64,000 bases of DNA from Modestobacter caceresii (GTDB lineage Bacteria; Actinomycetota; Actinomycetes; Mycobacteriales; Geodermatophilaceae), in NCBI RefSeq assembly GCF_000761485.1, contig NZ_JPMX01000011.1, positions 1 through 64,000 on the forward strand, read 5' to 3'. Under the pieces are notes generated by a model that was not told the origin of the DNA, made no database searches, and saw nothing but the letters and a program-made list of their open reading frames with translations. Position numbers and translations under genes: made by a program. This document shows, piece by piece, positions 24,791 to 33,806 of this stretch. Within the stretch, counting starts at the first letter, position 1. Every line of letters begins with the position of its first letter.

Positions 24791-26186
24791 CGGAACACTC
24801 CCTGCCCCCCACCCCTCGCACGCTCGCGGCGGGCCCCTGCAGGGAGCCGTCCCGCTGGTCGGGTGGGGCCGCACCGCGCCCACCCGTGCCGCGCTGGTCC
24901 CGGTCCACGGTGACGACGACGTCCGCGCCGCCGTGCTCGCCGCCACCGGTCGAGGTGTGGTGGCCCGTGGCCTGGCCCGCAGCTACGGCGACGCCGCGCA
25001 GAACGCCGGCGGCACCGTCCTCGACATGACCACCTCCGCCCGGGTCCTGCACGCGGACCTGGAGTCCGGCCTGGTCGACGTCGAGGCCGGCATCTCCCTC
25101 GACGAGCTGATGAACCGGTTCGTGCCGCAGGGCTTCTTCGTCCCGGTGACGCCGGGCACCAGGCTGGTGACCGTGGGCGGGGCCATCGCCGCCGACATCC
25201 ACGGCAAGAACCACCACGTCGCCGGCAGCTTTGGCCAGCACGTCCGGTGGTTGGACCTGCTCACCGCCGACGGCCAGGTCCGCCGGGTCAGCCCGGAGTC
25301 CGACCCCGACCTGTTCTGGGCCACCGTCGGCGGCATGGGCCTGACCGGCGTCGTCCTCCGGGCGCAGGTGCAGATGAAGGCGATCGAGTCCTCGCGCTGC
25401 CTGGTCGACACCGACCGCACGCCCGACCTCGACTCCCTGATGACCCTGCTGGCCGAGACCGACCACCTCTACGAGTACTCGGTGGCCTGGATCGACACCC
25501 TCGCCAAGGGCAGGCGGATGGGCCGCTCGGTGGTCACCCGCGGCCGGTTCGCGAAGCTGGACGAGCTGCCGGCCAAGCGCCGGACCGACCCGCTGGGGTA
25601 CCACGGGTCGGTCAAGGCGTCCGTGCCCGACGTCTTCCCGCCCGGCCTGCTGAACCTGGCCACGGTCGCGGCGTTCAACGAGCTCTGGTACCGCAAGGCC
25701 CCGAAGCTCAAGCGGGACCAGCTGCAGAGCATCCCGACGTTCTTCCACCCGCTGGACGCCGTGGGAGGCTGGAACCGCATCTACGGCCCCCGCGGCTTCG
25801 TGCAGTACCAGGTGACCGTGCCCTTCGGGCAGGAGGAGGCCATGCGCGAGGTGCTGGACCGCCTCAGCTCCTTCGGGACGGCGTCCTTCCTCGCCGTCCT
25901 CAAGCGGTTCGGGCCGGGCAACCCCGGCATGCTGTCCTACCCCTCGCCCGGCTGGACGTTGGCGCTGGACATCCCGGTGATGAAGGGGCTGGCCGGCCTG
26001 CTGGACTCCCTCGACGAGGTCGTCATCGCAGCAACGGGTCGGACCTACCTGGCGAAGGACTCCCGGGTGCGCCCGGAGACCTTCGAGAAGATGTACGACC
26101 GCCTCGACGACTTCCGGGCCGTGCGCAAGCAGGTCGACCCGGACGGCGTCTTCACCTCCGACCTGGCCAGGAGGCTCGGGCTGTGA
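24783..26186 (+). CDS. dprE1: Decaprenylphosphoryl-beta-D-ribose oxidase (DprE1)
   Basis: FAD enzyme oxidising decaprenylphosphoryl-ribose at C2', in the periplasmic/cytoplasmic-membrane DPA pathway. The 467 residues show GWGRTAPT, the FAD-binding run ARGLARSYGDAAQNAGG near 60-75, ADIHGKNHHVAGSFG with the paired His, and the C-terminal YLAKDSR with the conserved Lys. At the site of M. tuberculosis Cys387 (GWNICVD) this protein has Ala394 (GWTLALD), a substitution found in naturally benzothiazinone-resistant species. Residues 7-21 are encoded by a dispersed 44-bp repeat; GTG 24783 is the only ATG/GTG start before the FAD domain. It overlaps dprE2 by four bases. Confidence 0.93.
   Translation: MSDGTLPAPHPSHARGGPLQGAVPLVGWGRTAPTRAALVPVHGDDDVRAAVLAATGRGVVARGLARSYGDAAQNAGGTVLDMTTSARVLHADLESGLVDVEAGISLDELMNRFVPQGFFVPVTPGTRLVTVGGAIAADIHGKNHHVAGSFGQHVRWLDLLTADGQVRRVSPESDPDLFWATVGGMGLTGVVLRAQVQMKAIESSRCLVDTDRTPDLDSLMTLLAETDHLYEYSVAWIDTLAKGRRMGRSVVTRGRFAKLDELPAKRRTDPLGYHGSVKASVPDVFPPGLLNLATVAAFNELWYRKAPKLKRDQLQSIPTFFHPLDAVGGWNRIYGPRGFVQYQVTVPFGQEEAMREVLDRLSSFGTASFLAVLKRFGPGNPGMLSYPSPGWTLALDIPVMKGLAGLLDSLDEVVIAATGRTYLAKDSRVRPETFEKMYDRLDDFRAVRKQVDPDGVFTSDLARRLGL
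24801..24844 (+). repeat. Dispersed 44-bp repeat, copy B (inside dprE1)
   Basis: Matches copy A (20807-20850, opposite strand) at 41 of 44 positions, including the terminal CCCTGCAGGG. In this copy it encodes residues 7-21 of DprE1, a stretch rich in Pro, His and Gly just before the conserved GWGRT. The reading frame stays open through the element. Confidence 0.85.
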
Positions 26187-26938
26187 TCGACGCGCTCGGT
26201 TCGCCCAGCTCGCTGCTGCTCGTCGGCGGCACCTCCGACATCGCGGTGGCCACCGCGCACCGCTACCTCGCGGAGCGCCCGCTGCGGGTGGTCGTCGCCG
26301 CGCGGGACACCCCACGCCGCAGCGCCGTCGCCGCGGAGCTCACCGCCGCCGGCGCGAAGGTCCAGGTCGTCGACTTCGACGCCGACGACCCGGCGTCGCC
26401 GGGCCGGATGGTCGCCGAGGCAGCTGCCGCGGGAGACATCGACATCGCGGTGGTCGCCTTCGGGCTGCTGGGGTCGGCCGACCAGCTGCGCACGGACGCG
26501 ACGGCCGTGGCCCGGCTGGCCCAGGTCAACTACGTCGCGCCCACGGTGGTGGGCACCGAGCTGGCCAACCAGATGCGTCAGCAGGGGCACGGCGTCATCG
26601 TCGCGCTCTCCTCGGTGGCCGGTGAGCGACCGCGGGCGTCCAACTTCGTCTACGGCTCCACCAAGGCCGGACTGGACGCCTTCTACTCCGGGCTGGCCGA
26701 CTCGCTGGTCGGCACCGGCGTCTCCGTGCTCGTCGTCCGGCCGGGCTTCGTGCGGTCCAAGATGACCGAGGGCCTGGACGACGCGCCGCTGGCGACCACC
26801 CCGGAGGCCGTCGCCGAGGCGATCGTCACCGGCATCCGCAAGGACCGGCACACGGTCTGGGTGCCCGGCGCGATGCGCTGGGTCATGAGCGGGCTGCGGC
26901 ACACCCCGCGCGCGCTGTTCCGCCGCCTGCCCATCTGA
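26183..26938 (+). CDS. dprE2: Decaprenylphosphoryl-2-keto-ribose reductase (DprE2)
   Basis: NAD(P)H-dependent SDR that reduces the keto product of DprE1 to decaprenylphosphoryl-arabinose. The 251 residues contain the cofactor motif LLVGGTSDIAVA (atypical SDR glycine pattern typical of DprE2), VAFGLLG, a Ser in ALSSVAGERPR, and the catalytic YGSTKAG. The GTG at 26183 overlaps the dprE1 stop (GTGA). It is the last gene of the DPA operon, followed 22 bases later by a strong palindromic terminator. Confidence 0.92.
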   Translation: MIDALGSPSSLLLVGGTSDIAVATAHRYLAERPLRVVVAARDTPRRSAVAAELTAAGAKVQVVDFDADDPASPGRMVAEAAAAGDIDIAVVAFGLLGSADQLRTDATAVARLAQVNYVAPTVVGTELANQMRQQGHGVIVALSSVAGERPRASNFVYGSTKAGLDAFYSGLADSLVGTGVSVLVVRPGFVRSKMTEGLDDAPLATTPEAVAEAIVTGIRKDRHTVWVPGAMRWVMSGLRHTPRALFRRLPI

Positions 26939-26959
26939 GCCGCGCACGCCCCACGTACG

Positions 26960-26997
26960 CGAGGGAGGTCCCACCCGATCGGGTGGGACCTCCCTCG
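26960..26997. terminator. 38-bp perfect palindrome, bidirectional terminator
   Basis: The sequence from 26960 to 26997 is a perfect palindrome: CGAGGGAGGTCCCACCCGA and its exact complement, with GATC at the centre. It lies between dprE2 (plus strand, ends 26938) and the LCP gene (minus strand, ends 27023), so it can stop transcripts from both sides. Confidence 0.85.
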
Positions 26998-27022
26998 TGT
27001 GTGCCGTGTATGCCGCGTCGGC

Positions 27023-28543
27023 TCAGTTGATGCAGTCGGTGTCAGCGGCGGTCCGGGCGTCCGCGCCCTCCGTCACCGGGGCCGGCGGTGCGGCGGTCAC
27101 GGCCTGTCCCACGCCGTTGAAGTCGGAGCCGAGCACCAGCTGGACGGTGCCGCTGGCCGCGTCGTCGACGACCTTGGTGATCGCACCGGGGACCTGGGCG
27201 GCCAGCGCCGCCGCCAGCGCCTCGTCCCCGGCGGCGTGCCGGATCTCGGTGACCTCGTAGTCCATGGAGTCGGCGTTCGCCGTCCCGGTGACCTGGAAGC
27301 CCGACGCCGTCAGCTCCTCGCCGGCGTCGCCGGCCAGCCCGGAGATGCCGGAGCCGTTGTAGACCTCCACGTCCACGTCGGCGGCGCTGACCGCTGCGGG
27401 TGCCTCGGTCTCGGCCGTCTCCTCCGCCGGCGCGGGCTCTGCGTTGAGCTGGGCGAAGAAGGCGTGCAGGGTCTTCTCGTCCTCCAGTCGGATGATCGAC
27501 CGGTCCTGCTCGTCCCGGTCGGTCCCGACGTAGGGGACGGTCTGGAAGTCGATGCTGCCCGGGGTGACCGACTGCATCTGCTGTGCCAGCCGGAGCAGGT
27601 CGAGGTTCTGGTCGACGGTCAGGGCGTCCGCGGCGGCCTGGACCAGCTCGCGCTGCTTGCCCAGGTCCAGCAGCACGTTGTCGCTGAGCATCTTGCGGAT
27701 CATGCCGCCGATGAACGTCTGCTGCCGGACGATGCGGTCGAAGTCGCCCCGCGGCAGGCCGTGTCGCTGGCGCACGAAGGCCAGCGCCTGCTCGCCGCTG
27801 ATGGTCTGCACGCCGGCGGGCAGGTCCACGCCGGAGAAGCTGTCCTTCGCCGGTTCGCAGAGGTTGACCTCCACGCCGCCGACGACGGTGGACAGCTTGA
27901 AGAAGCCCAGCAGGTCGACCTCGGCGTAGTGGTCGATCCGCAGGCCGGTCAGCGAGCTGATCGTCTGGATCAGCAGCTGCGCACCGGCTGCCTGCACCGC
28001 GGCGTCGGAAGCGCCGTCCGGGGCCTCCATCCCGCCGTAGGCGTAGGCGGCGTTGAGCTTGTCCCACCCGTAGCCGGGGATCTCCACGTAGGAGTCGCGC
28101 GGGAAGGAGACGAACGACGCTGCGGACCCGTCGGCCGGGACGTGCGCCAGGATCATGGTGTCGGTGTTCAGCCCGGGGTTGGCCTCGGTGTTGAGCAGGG
28201 CCAGCTCCTCCTCCGTGGCGCCTGCGCGGCTGTCGTTGCCCACGAGCAGCAGGTTCATCGCCGCGCCGGTGTCCACGGTCTGCTCGTTGCCCGAGGTGGG
28301 GATGGCGTTCGTGCGGTTGACGCTGGCGTCGGCGACGCGGCCGAGGTACCAGCCCCACCCGCTGGTGCCCAGCAGGACCAGGGAGAGCAGGCCGGCGACC
28401 ACCCGGGCGCCGGCGGCGAGTCGGCGGCGGCCGGGACCGGTCGGGTCCCCGGGCGCAGCGGGTCGCGAGGGACGGCCGGCGCGCGGGTCCAGCCGGGGCG
28501 GCAGCGGGCGGGAGGCCCCGGTGCGGTCGTCGTGGTAGCTCAC
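27023..28543 (-). CDS. LytR-CpsA-Psr (LCP) family cell-wall glycopolymer ligase
   Basis: Transfers lipid-linked glycopolymers to peptidoglycan at the outer face of the membrane. The 506-residue protein has a Pro/Arg-rich cytoplasmic start, one membrane helix at about 45-65 (VVAGLLSLVLLGTSGWGWYL), then the LCP domain with LLLVGNDSR, DTMILAHV, FVSFPRDSYVEIPGYG, and ALAFVRQRHG...GDFDRIVRQQ carrying the conserved arginines. A LytR_C domain (VEVYNGSGISGLA) follows. The GTG at 28543 is preferred (GAGGA six bases before). It corresponds to M. tuberculosis Rv3267 by position next to rml genes. It is divergent from rmlB. Confidence 0.9.
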   Translation of the reverse strand: MSYHDDRTGASRPLPPRLDPRAGRPSRPAAPGDPTGPGRRRLAAGARVVAGLLSLVLLGTSGWGWYLGRVADASVNRTNAIPTSGNEQTVDTGAAMNLLLVGNDSRAGATEEELALLNTEANPGLNTDTMILAHVPADGSAASFVSFPRDSYVEIPGYGWDKLNAAYAYGGMEAPDGASDAAVQAAGAQLLIQTISSLTGLRIDHYAEVDLLGFFKLSTVVGGVEVNLCEPAKDSFSGVDLPAGVQTISGEQALAFVRQRHGLPRGDFDRIVRQQTFIGGMIRKMLSDNVLLDLGKQRELVQAAADALTVDQNLDLLRLAQQMQSVTPGSIDFQTVPYVGTDRDEQDRSIIRLEDEKTLHAFFAQLNAEPAPAEETAETEAPAAVSAADVDVEVYNGSGISGLAGDAGEELTASGFQVTGTANADSMDYEVTEIRHAAGDEALAAALAAQVPGAITKVVDDAASGTVQLVLGSDFNGVGQAVTAAPPAPVTEGADARTAADTDCIN

Positions 28544-28713
28544 AGATGTCCTCACGTAGCGGCGCCGGCCTCGGTCGTTCAGCGCGCCTCAGGTCTCGCG
28601 GCGGAGTGCGGGCGACGATACGTGCAGAACACGTCCACGCCGGGCAGCGACGCAGTTCTGCGAGACTGCTCGACACCACCTGTCCGCCCAGTCACTCGAA
28701 GGGCTCTTCTCAG

Positions 28714-29709
28714 ATGCGCATCCTGGTCACCGGCGGCGCCGGCTTCATCGGCTCGCACTACGTGCGGACCATGCTCTCCGGCGGTTACCCCGGCTTCGAG
28801 GACGCCGAGGTGACGGTCTTCGACAAGCTGACCTACGCCGGTAACCTCGCGAACCTCGCTCCGGTGGCGGAGAACCCGCGGTACCGGTTCGTGCAGGGCG
28901 ACATCTGCTCGGCCGAGGACCTCGACGCCGTCCTGCCCGGGCACGACGCGGTGGTCCACTTCGCCGCCGAGTCGCACGTCGACCGGTCGATCACCGGTGC
29001 GGCCGGGTTCGTGCTGGCCAACGTGCTGGGGTCGCAGCAGGTCTTCGAGTCGGCTCTCCGCGCGGAGGTGGGCCGGGTCGTGCACGTCTCCACCGACGAG
29101 GTCTACGGCTCCATCGACGAGGGCTCCTGGACCGAGGACCACATCCTGGAGCCGAACTCCCCGTACTCCGCGTCCAAGGCCGGCAGCGACCTCATCGCCC
29201 GGGCGTACGCCAAGACCTACGGGATGAACATCTCCATCACCCGGTGCAGCAACAACTACGGGCCGTACCACTTCCCGGAGAAGGTCATCCCGCTGTTCGT
29301 CACCAACCTGCTCGACGGGCTCACGGTGCCGCTGTACGGCGAGGGTGCGAACGTCCGCGACTGGCTGTTCGTCGACGACCACTGCCGTGGCATCCAGCTG
29401 GTGCTGGAGAAGGGCGCGCCCGGCGAGTACTACAACATCGGCGGCGGCCGCGAGCTGTCCAACCGTGAGCTCACCGAGAAGCTGCTGGAGGCGACCGGGC
29501 GGGACTGGAGCCACGTCGAGCACATCGTCGACCCGCGCGGTGGCGGGCACGACCTGCGCTACTCGGTCGACTACTCGAAGACCGGCGCGCTCGGTTACGC
29601 CCCCCGGATGTCCTTCGAGGACGGGCTCGCGCTCACCGTGCAGTGGTACCGGGACAACCGCGCCTGGTGGGAGCCGCTCAAGGCCGCCGCGGCGACCGCG
29701 CGCGCATGA
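28714..29709 (+). CDS. rmlB: dTDP-glucose 4,6-dehydratase
   Basis: Second step of dTDP-L-rhamnose synthesis. The 331-residue extended SDR shows the NAD motif VTGGAGFIGSHYV, FAAESHVDRS, STDEVYGS with the catalytic Thr-Asp-Glu, SPYSASKAGSD (YxxxK), and RCSNNYGPYHFPEKVIP. GAAGGG lies about 13 bases before the ATG. The stop overlaps rmlD by four bases. Confidence 0.95.
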   Translation: MRILVTGGAGFIGSHYVRTMLSGGYPGFEDAEVTVFDKLTYAGNLANLAPVAENPRYRFVQGDICSAEDLDAVLPGHDAVVHFAAESHVDRSITGAAGFVLANVLGSQQVFESALRAEVGRVVHVSTDEVYGSIDEGSWTEDHILEPNSPYSASKAGSDLIARAYAKTYGMNISITRCSNNYGPYHFPEKVIPLFVTNLLDGLTVPLYGEGANVRDWLFVDDHCRGIQLVLEKGAPGEYYNIGGGRELSNRELTEKLLEATGRDWSHVEHIVDPRGGGHDLRYSVDYSKTGALGYAPRMSFEDGLALTVQWYRDNRAWWEPLKAAAATARA

Positions 29710-30599
29710 GCACCGCCTCGCCGATCAGTTGGCTGGTCACCGGCGCCCGCGGGCAGCTGGGCCACGACCTGCTCGGGGTGCTCTCCGGGCGGCCGGACGA
29801 CCAGGTGACGGCGGTCGGCCGGGCCGAGGTCGACCTCACCGACGAGTCCTCCGTCCGGGCCACGGTGCGCGACTGGCTGGACCGGTCCGCCGGTTCCCGG
29901 GCGGTGCTGCTGAACGCCGCCGCGTACACGGCGGTCGACCCGGCCGAGACCGACGAGGCCACCGCCCAGGTCGTCAACGGCGCGGCGCCGGGGTGGCTGG
30001 CCGAGGAGATGGCCGGCCGCGGGCGGCTGGTGCACGTTTCCACCGACTACGTCTTCGACGGCTCCGCCACCGAGCCCTACCGGGTGGACTCGCCCACGGC
30101 TCCCCGGTCGGCGTACGGCCGCACCAAGCTGGCCGGCGAGCAGGCGATCGCCGCGGTCGGGGACGACGCGACCGTGGTCCGCACCGCATGGGTGTACGGC
30201 CGGCACGGTGGGAACTTCGTCCGCACGATGACCAACCTGGAGGCCCAGCGCGAGACCCTCTCGGTCGTCGACGACCAGGTCGGCTCGCCGACGTGGTCGG
30301 CCGACCTCGCCGCGGGACTCGTCGAGCTGGGGGAGCGGGTCGACGCCGTCCCACCGGTGCTGCACTGCACGAACAGCGGGCAGGTCAGCTGGTTCGGCCT
30401 GGCTCGCGCCGTGTTCGAGGAGCTGGGTGCCGACCCGGAGCGGGTGCAGCCGACGACCACGGATGCCTTCCCCCGCCCGGCGCCGCGACCGGCGTACTCG
30501 GTCCTCGACGGGTCCGCGTGGGGGGCGGCAGGGCTCACCCCGACCCGTCCCTGGCGTGAGGCGCTCCACGTGGCCATGCAGCAGGGGTTCCGCGACTGA
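29706..30599 (+). CDS. rmlD: dTDP-4-dehydrorhamnose reductase
   Basis: Last step of dTDP-L-rhamnose synthesis. The 297 residues start with WLVTGARGQLGHDL, then NAAAYTAVDPAE, STDYVFDG, and YGRTKLAGEQ (YxxxK), all typical of RmlD. The ATG at 29706 forms an ATGA overlap with rmlB; the longer frame from 29643 lies inside rmlB. rmlA and rmlC are elsewhere in the window. Confidence 0.95.
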   Translation: MSTASPISWLVTGARGQLGHDLLGVLSGRPDDQVTAVGRAEVDLTDESSVRATVRDWLDRSAGSRAVLLNAAAYTAVDPAETDEATAQVVNGAAPGWLAEEMAGRGRLVHVSTDYVFDGSATEPYRVDSPTAPRSAYGRTKLAGEQAIAAVGDDATVVRTAWVYGRHGGNFVRTMTNLEAQRETLSVVDDQVGSPTWSADLAAGLVELGERVDAVPPVLHCTNSGQVSWFGLARAVFEELGADPERVQPTTTDAFPRPAPRPAYSVLDGSAWGAAGLTPTRPWREALHVAMQQGFRD

Positions 30600-30645
30600 T
30601 CTGCGGTTCGCGGTCGCGCGCCGCAGCCCGGCACATCACGTTGTG

Positions 30646-30660
30646 GTGACTTTTCGTCAC
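30646..30660. promoter_or_regulatory. Inverted repeat upstream of the amidase operon
   Basis: GTGACttttcGTCAC lies 100 bases before the amidase GTG in a locally A/T-richer patch. It resembles a CRP-family half-site pair, but the two halves are one base further apart than the usual N6 spacing. Function is a guess; it could also be a weak rmlD terminator. Confidence 0.3.
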
Positions 30661-30760
30661 TTGCTGCTTCAGGTACACGCGCGGTCCTGCCGATGAGATG
30701 GACAGAGAACCGGTCTGACCCCTGGGTCGACCACCGCTGTCGCTCATCGGAGGACCCCTC

Positions 30761-33655
30761 GTGCGCCGCACCACCGCGGGCCTGACTGCATTCATCGCCA
30801 TGACGGGTGCGTTCATCGTGCTGCCGGTCTATGTCGCGTCGGGACCAGCTCCCGAGCCCGTCGCACCGTCGGTGGACACCATCGCTCTCGGGTCGTTCGA
30901 GGCGTCGGCCGACTCGACAGAGCTCGCCGAGGACACCGTCGGCGGCGCACCCGCTGCACCGGCCGCACCCACCGCACCGGCCGAACCCACCGGCAGCCGC
31001 CCCGCGGTCGGGCAGCCTGCGGACGGCGAGGACGTGGACGAGGTCGCCCCGCCGGCCACCGGGGAGGAGATCCCCGGGCTGCCCGCTCTGACGGTCTCGC
31101 GGCCGGAGTCCGCCCCCTTCTCCGCGGTGGGGGTGACCTGGGAGCGGGACGACTCGGTCGAGGAGGTCGTCGCCCAGGTGCGGGTGCGGGCCGAGGGCGG
31201 GTCCTGGGGCTCGTGGACCCGGCTGGAGAAGGACGACGCGGAGCAGACCGACCCCGGCGACGGCGTCCGGGACGGCACCGCGCCGTACTACACCGGGCCG
31301 GCCTCGGGGATGGAGGTGATCGTCCAGGCACTGGACGGGAGCTCCCCGCAGGACGTCCGGATCGAGCTGATCGACCCGGGCACCAGCCCCGCGGACGCCG
31401 CGGTCTCGGAGTCCAGGGCGCTGGACGAGGCCGAGGCCGCCACGCCGATGCCCCCGATCTACTCCCGCGCGCAGTGGGGCGCGGATGAGTCCATCCGCGC
31501 CTGGGACCCGAGCTACGCGCCGTCGATCAAGGCGGCGACCATCCACCACACGGCGGACAAGAACAGCTACACCGCCGACGCGGTGCCGGGGATCATGCGG
31601 GCGATCTACGCCTACCACGCCATCAGCCGGGGCTGGGGGGACATCGGCTACAACGTCATCGTCGACAAGTTCGGCCGCGCCTGGGAGGGGCGCTACAGCG
31701 GGGATCGCGGCATCGCCAGCCCGGTTGTCGGCGCCCACGCCGGCGGCTTCAACACCGGCACGTTCGGCGTCTCCATGCTCGGTGACTACTCCACCACCAC
31801 GCCGAGCGAGGCGGTGGTGGACACGGTGGCAGCGCTGGTGGCCTGGAAGCTCTCCCTCTACGGCGTCGACCCGCGCGGCACCACGACCCTCGTGTCCGGG
31901 GGTGGCGGCACCGCCAAGTACGCCGCCGGTACGAGTGTCCGGGTCCCGACGGTCTTCGGGCACCGGGACGTGGGCAGCACGTCGTGTCCGGGGCAGGCCG
32001 GGTACGCCAAGCTGGGCGACATCCGCACGCGGGCCGCGGCGGCCGTGGCTGCGTCGATGGCACACGACCCGCGGGGCTCGGTGGACTCGTTGGCCGTCAC
32101 GCCGAGCGGGGTCACCGCAGCAGGCTGGGCCTACGACCCGGACGCGGTCTCCTCCCGAGCCGTGGTCGGCTTGGTCATCGACGGTGCCAAGGTCAGCGGT
32201 ACCTCGGTCACCGAGGCGAGGCCGGACGTCGATGCGGCCTTCGGGGTGGGTCCCGACCACGGCTTCCGGGTGTCCGCCCTGCTGGCCCACGGCGTGCACG
32301 ACGTGTGCGTGTTCGTGGAGAACAGTGCCGGGCCGGGGTCGGCGGTGCGTCTCGGGTGCGCAGAGGTCAACTTCACCAACCGGGCCCCCGTCTTCTCGGT
32401 GGACCAGTTCGCCGAGCAAGCAGACGGCACCGTGCGGATCAGCGGGTGGGCCTTCGACCCCGACGGCTCACCTCCGGAGCTGCAGCTGTACGACAACGAC
32501 CGGGGTCGCGCGTACGCGACGACGGTCGCGCGTCCGGACGTACACGCCGCCTTCCCGGCTGCCGGGCCGACGGCGGGTTTCGCGATCACGGTCGGACCGC
32601 TGACCGGGGGGCACCGGTTGTGCCTCTTCGTGGCCGACACCGTGGCCGCGGGCAACAACGTCTTCGACGGTTGCCGTGACGTCAGGTACCGGGAGCCGTT
32701 GGGCTCGCTGGACAACGTGGTGGAGACCACCACCGGCGAGCTGCGGGTGACCGGCTGGGCGATGGACGAGAGCTCGGCGCAGACCGCGCTGGACGTCCAC
32801 GTCTACGTGAACGGCCGGGGGACGGCGATCGGTGCCGGCGGCTCCCGACCGGACATCGGGAGGGCGTTCCCCGGCGCGGGTGACGCGCACGGCTTCGACG
32901 CCACCCTCCCCGCCGGCGCAGGCTCGAACCGGGTGTGCGCCTTCGCGATCAACGTCGGGATCGGCGGGGTGAACCCCCTGCTGGGATGCCGGACGGTCTC
33001 CACGGAGTACGTGGCCCCGGACGGAGTGGTCGACGCCTATGCCCCCGTGGGCGACGGGCGGCTGCGGGTCAGTGGCTGGGCCGTGGACCGCAGCGTCCCG
33101 TCGGCTCCGGTCGGCGTGCACTTCTACGTCGACGGGCAGTACCAGCGCGCGGTGCAGGCCACCAACTCCCGCCCGGACATCGCCTCGGCGTTCCCCGGGG
33201 CGGGTCCGCAGCACGGCTTCAGCGAGATCTTCGACCTCACTCCCGGGCAGCACTCGGTCTGCGTGTTCGCGATCAACCTGGGGACCGCCGGCACCAACCC
33301 GCTGATGGGCTGCCGGACGGTGACGGTCCACGACCGGTCGCCCGTGGGATCGGTGGACTCCATCGGAGCCGCTGGTGCAGGGCAGCTGCGGGTGTCCGGG
33401 TGGGCGTTCGACCCGGATGCGCCGACCAGGAGCACGACGGTGCAGGTCTCCGTGGACGGCGTGGACCAGGGCAGCTTCGCCGCCGACGCGTCCCGGCCCG
33501 ACGTCGGTCGGGTGTACCCGGAGGCCGGCGCCGCGCACGGCTTCTCGATCGACCTGGCAGTTCCCTCCGGCCTGCGCGAGGTCTGCGTCTCGGCCCGGTC
33601 CACGGACATCAGGACGACCCCGACCCTCATGCGGTGTGCGCAGGTCACCGTGTGA
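30761..33655 (+). CDS. Secreted N-acetylmuramoyl-L-alanine amidase (PGRP) with five C-terminal repeats
   Basis: Probable zinc amidase that cleaves the peptide stem from peptidoglycan. The 964-residue protein has a signal peptide (RRTTAGLTAFIAMTGAFIVL), a variable acidic region to ~225, and a PGRP/amidase_2 domain (~228-425) with YSRAQWGADE, IHHTADKN (zinc His), GWGDIGYNVIVDKFG, and GHRDVGSTSCPG (His and Cys ligands). From ~436 it has five ~105-residue repeats, each with GW.xDPD-like, RPD(V/I)..AFPxAG..HGF and two Cys. The GTG at 30761 has GGAGGA before it. The five repeats match, in order, those of the protein at 34379. They are probably wall-binding or spacer modules; this is inference. Confidence 0.88.
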   Translation: MRRTTAGLTAFIAMTGAFIVLPVYVASGPAPEPVAPSVDTIALGSFEASADSTELAEDTVGGAPAAPAAPTAPAEPTGSRPAVGQPADGEDVDEVAPPATGEEIPGLPALTVSRPESAPFSAVGVTWERDDSVEEVVAQVRVRAEGGSWGSWTRLEKDDAEQTDPGDGVRDGTAPYYTGPASGMEVIVQALDGSSPQDVRIELIDPGTSPADAAVSESRALDEAEAATPMPPIYSRAQWGADESIRAWDPSYAPSIKAATIHHTADKNSYTADAVPGIMRAIYAYHAISRGWGDIGYNVIVDKFGRAWEGRYSGDRGIASPVVGAHAGGFNTGTFGVSMLGDYSTTTPSEAVVDTVAALVAWKLSLYGVDPRGTTTLVSGGGGTAKYAAGTSVRVPTVFGHRDVGSTSCPGQAGYAKLGDIRTRAAAAVAASMAHDPRGSVDSLAVTPSGVTAAGWAYDPDAVSSRAVVGLVIDGAKVSGTSVTEARPDVDAAFGVGPDHGFRVSALLAHGVHDVCVFVENSAGPGSAVRLGCAEVNFTNRAPVFSVDQFAEQADGTVRISGWAFDPDGSPPELQLYDNDRGRAYATTVARPDVHAAFPAAGPTAGFAITVGPLTGGHRLCLFVADTVAAGNNVFDGCRDVRYREPLGSLDNVVETTTGELRVTGWAMDESSAQTALDVHVYVNGRGTAIGAGGSRPDIGRAFPGAGDAHGFDATLPAGAGSNRVCAFAINVGIGGVNPLLGCRTVSTEYVAPDGVVDAYAPVGDGRLRVSGWAVDRSVPSAPVGVHFYVDGQYQRAVQATNSRPDIASAFPGAGPQHGFSEIFDLTPGQHSVCVFAINLGTAGTNPLMGCRTVTVHDRSPVGSVDSIGAAGAGQLRVSGWAFDPDAPTRSTTVQVSVDGVDQGSFAADASRPDVGRVYPEAGAAHGFSIDLAVPSGLREVCVSARSTDIRTTPTLMRCAQVTV

Positions 33656-33806
33656 TCGGCCCAGTCACTCACTGCAAGTAATCAATCAGACACCTGAAGG
33701 TACGAACGCCCGGCGCGGCGGCTCGTGCCGAAGCGGGGGTGCCCTGCACCCTCAACTGCGGTCGTCCGTCGGGCGGCCGCGTCACGGAGCGGCGAAGGGC
33801 ATCGGG

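Noticed and set aside
30646-30660. Standard CRP binding site
   Set aside because: The half-sites GTGA and TCAC are seven bases apart instead of six, so I list it only as an inverted repeat.
30077-32419. Minus-strand frame of 780 codons opposite rmlD and the amidase
   Set aside because: Low-complexity Gly/Arg/Val product covering two well-identified genes on the other strand; not coding.
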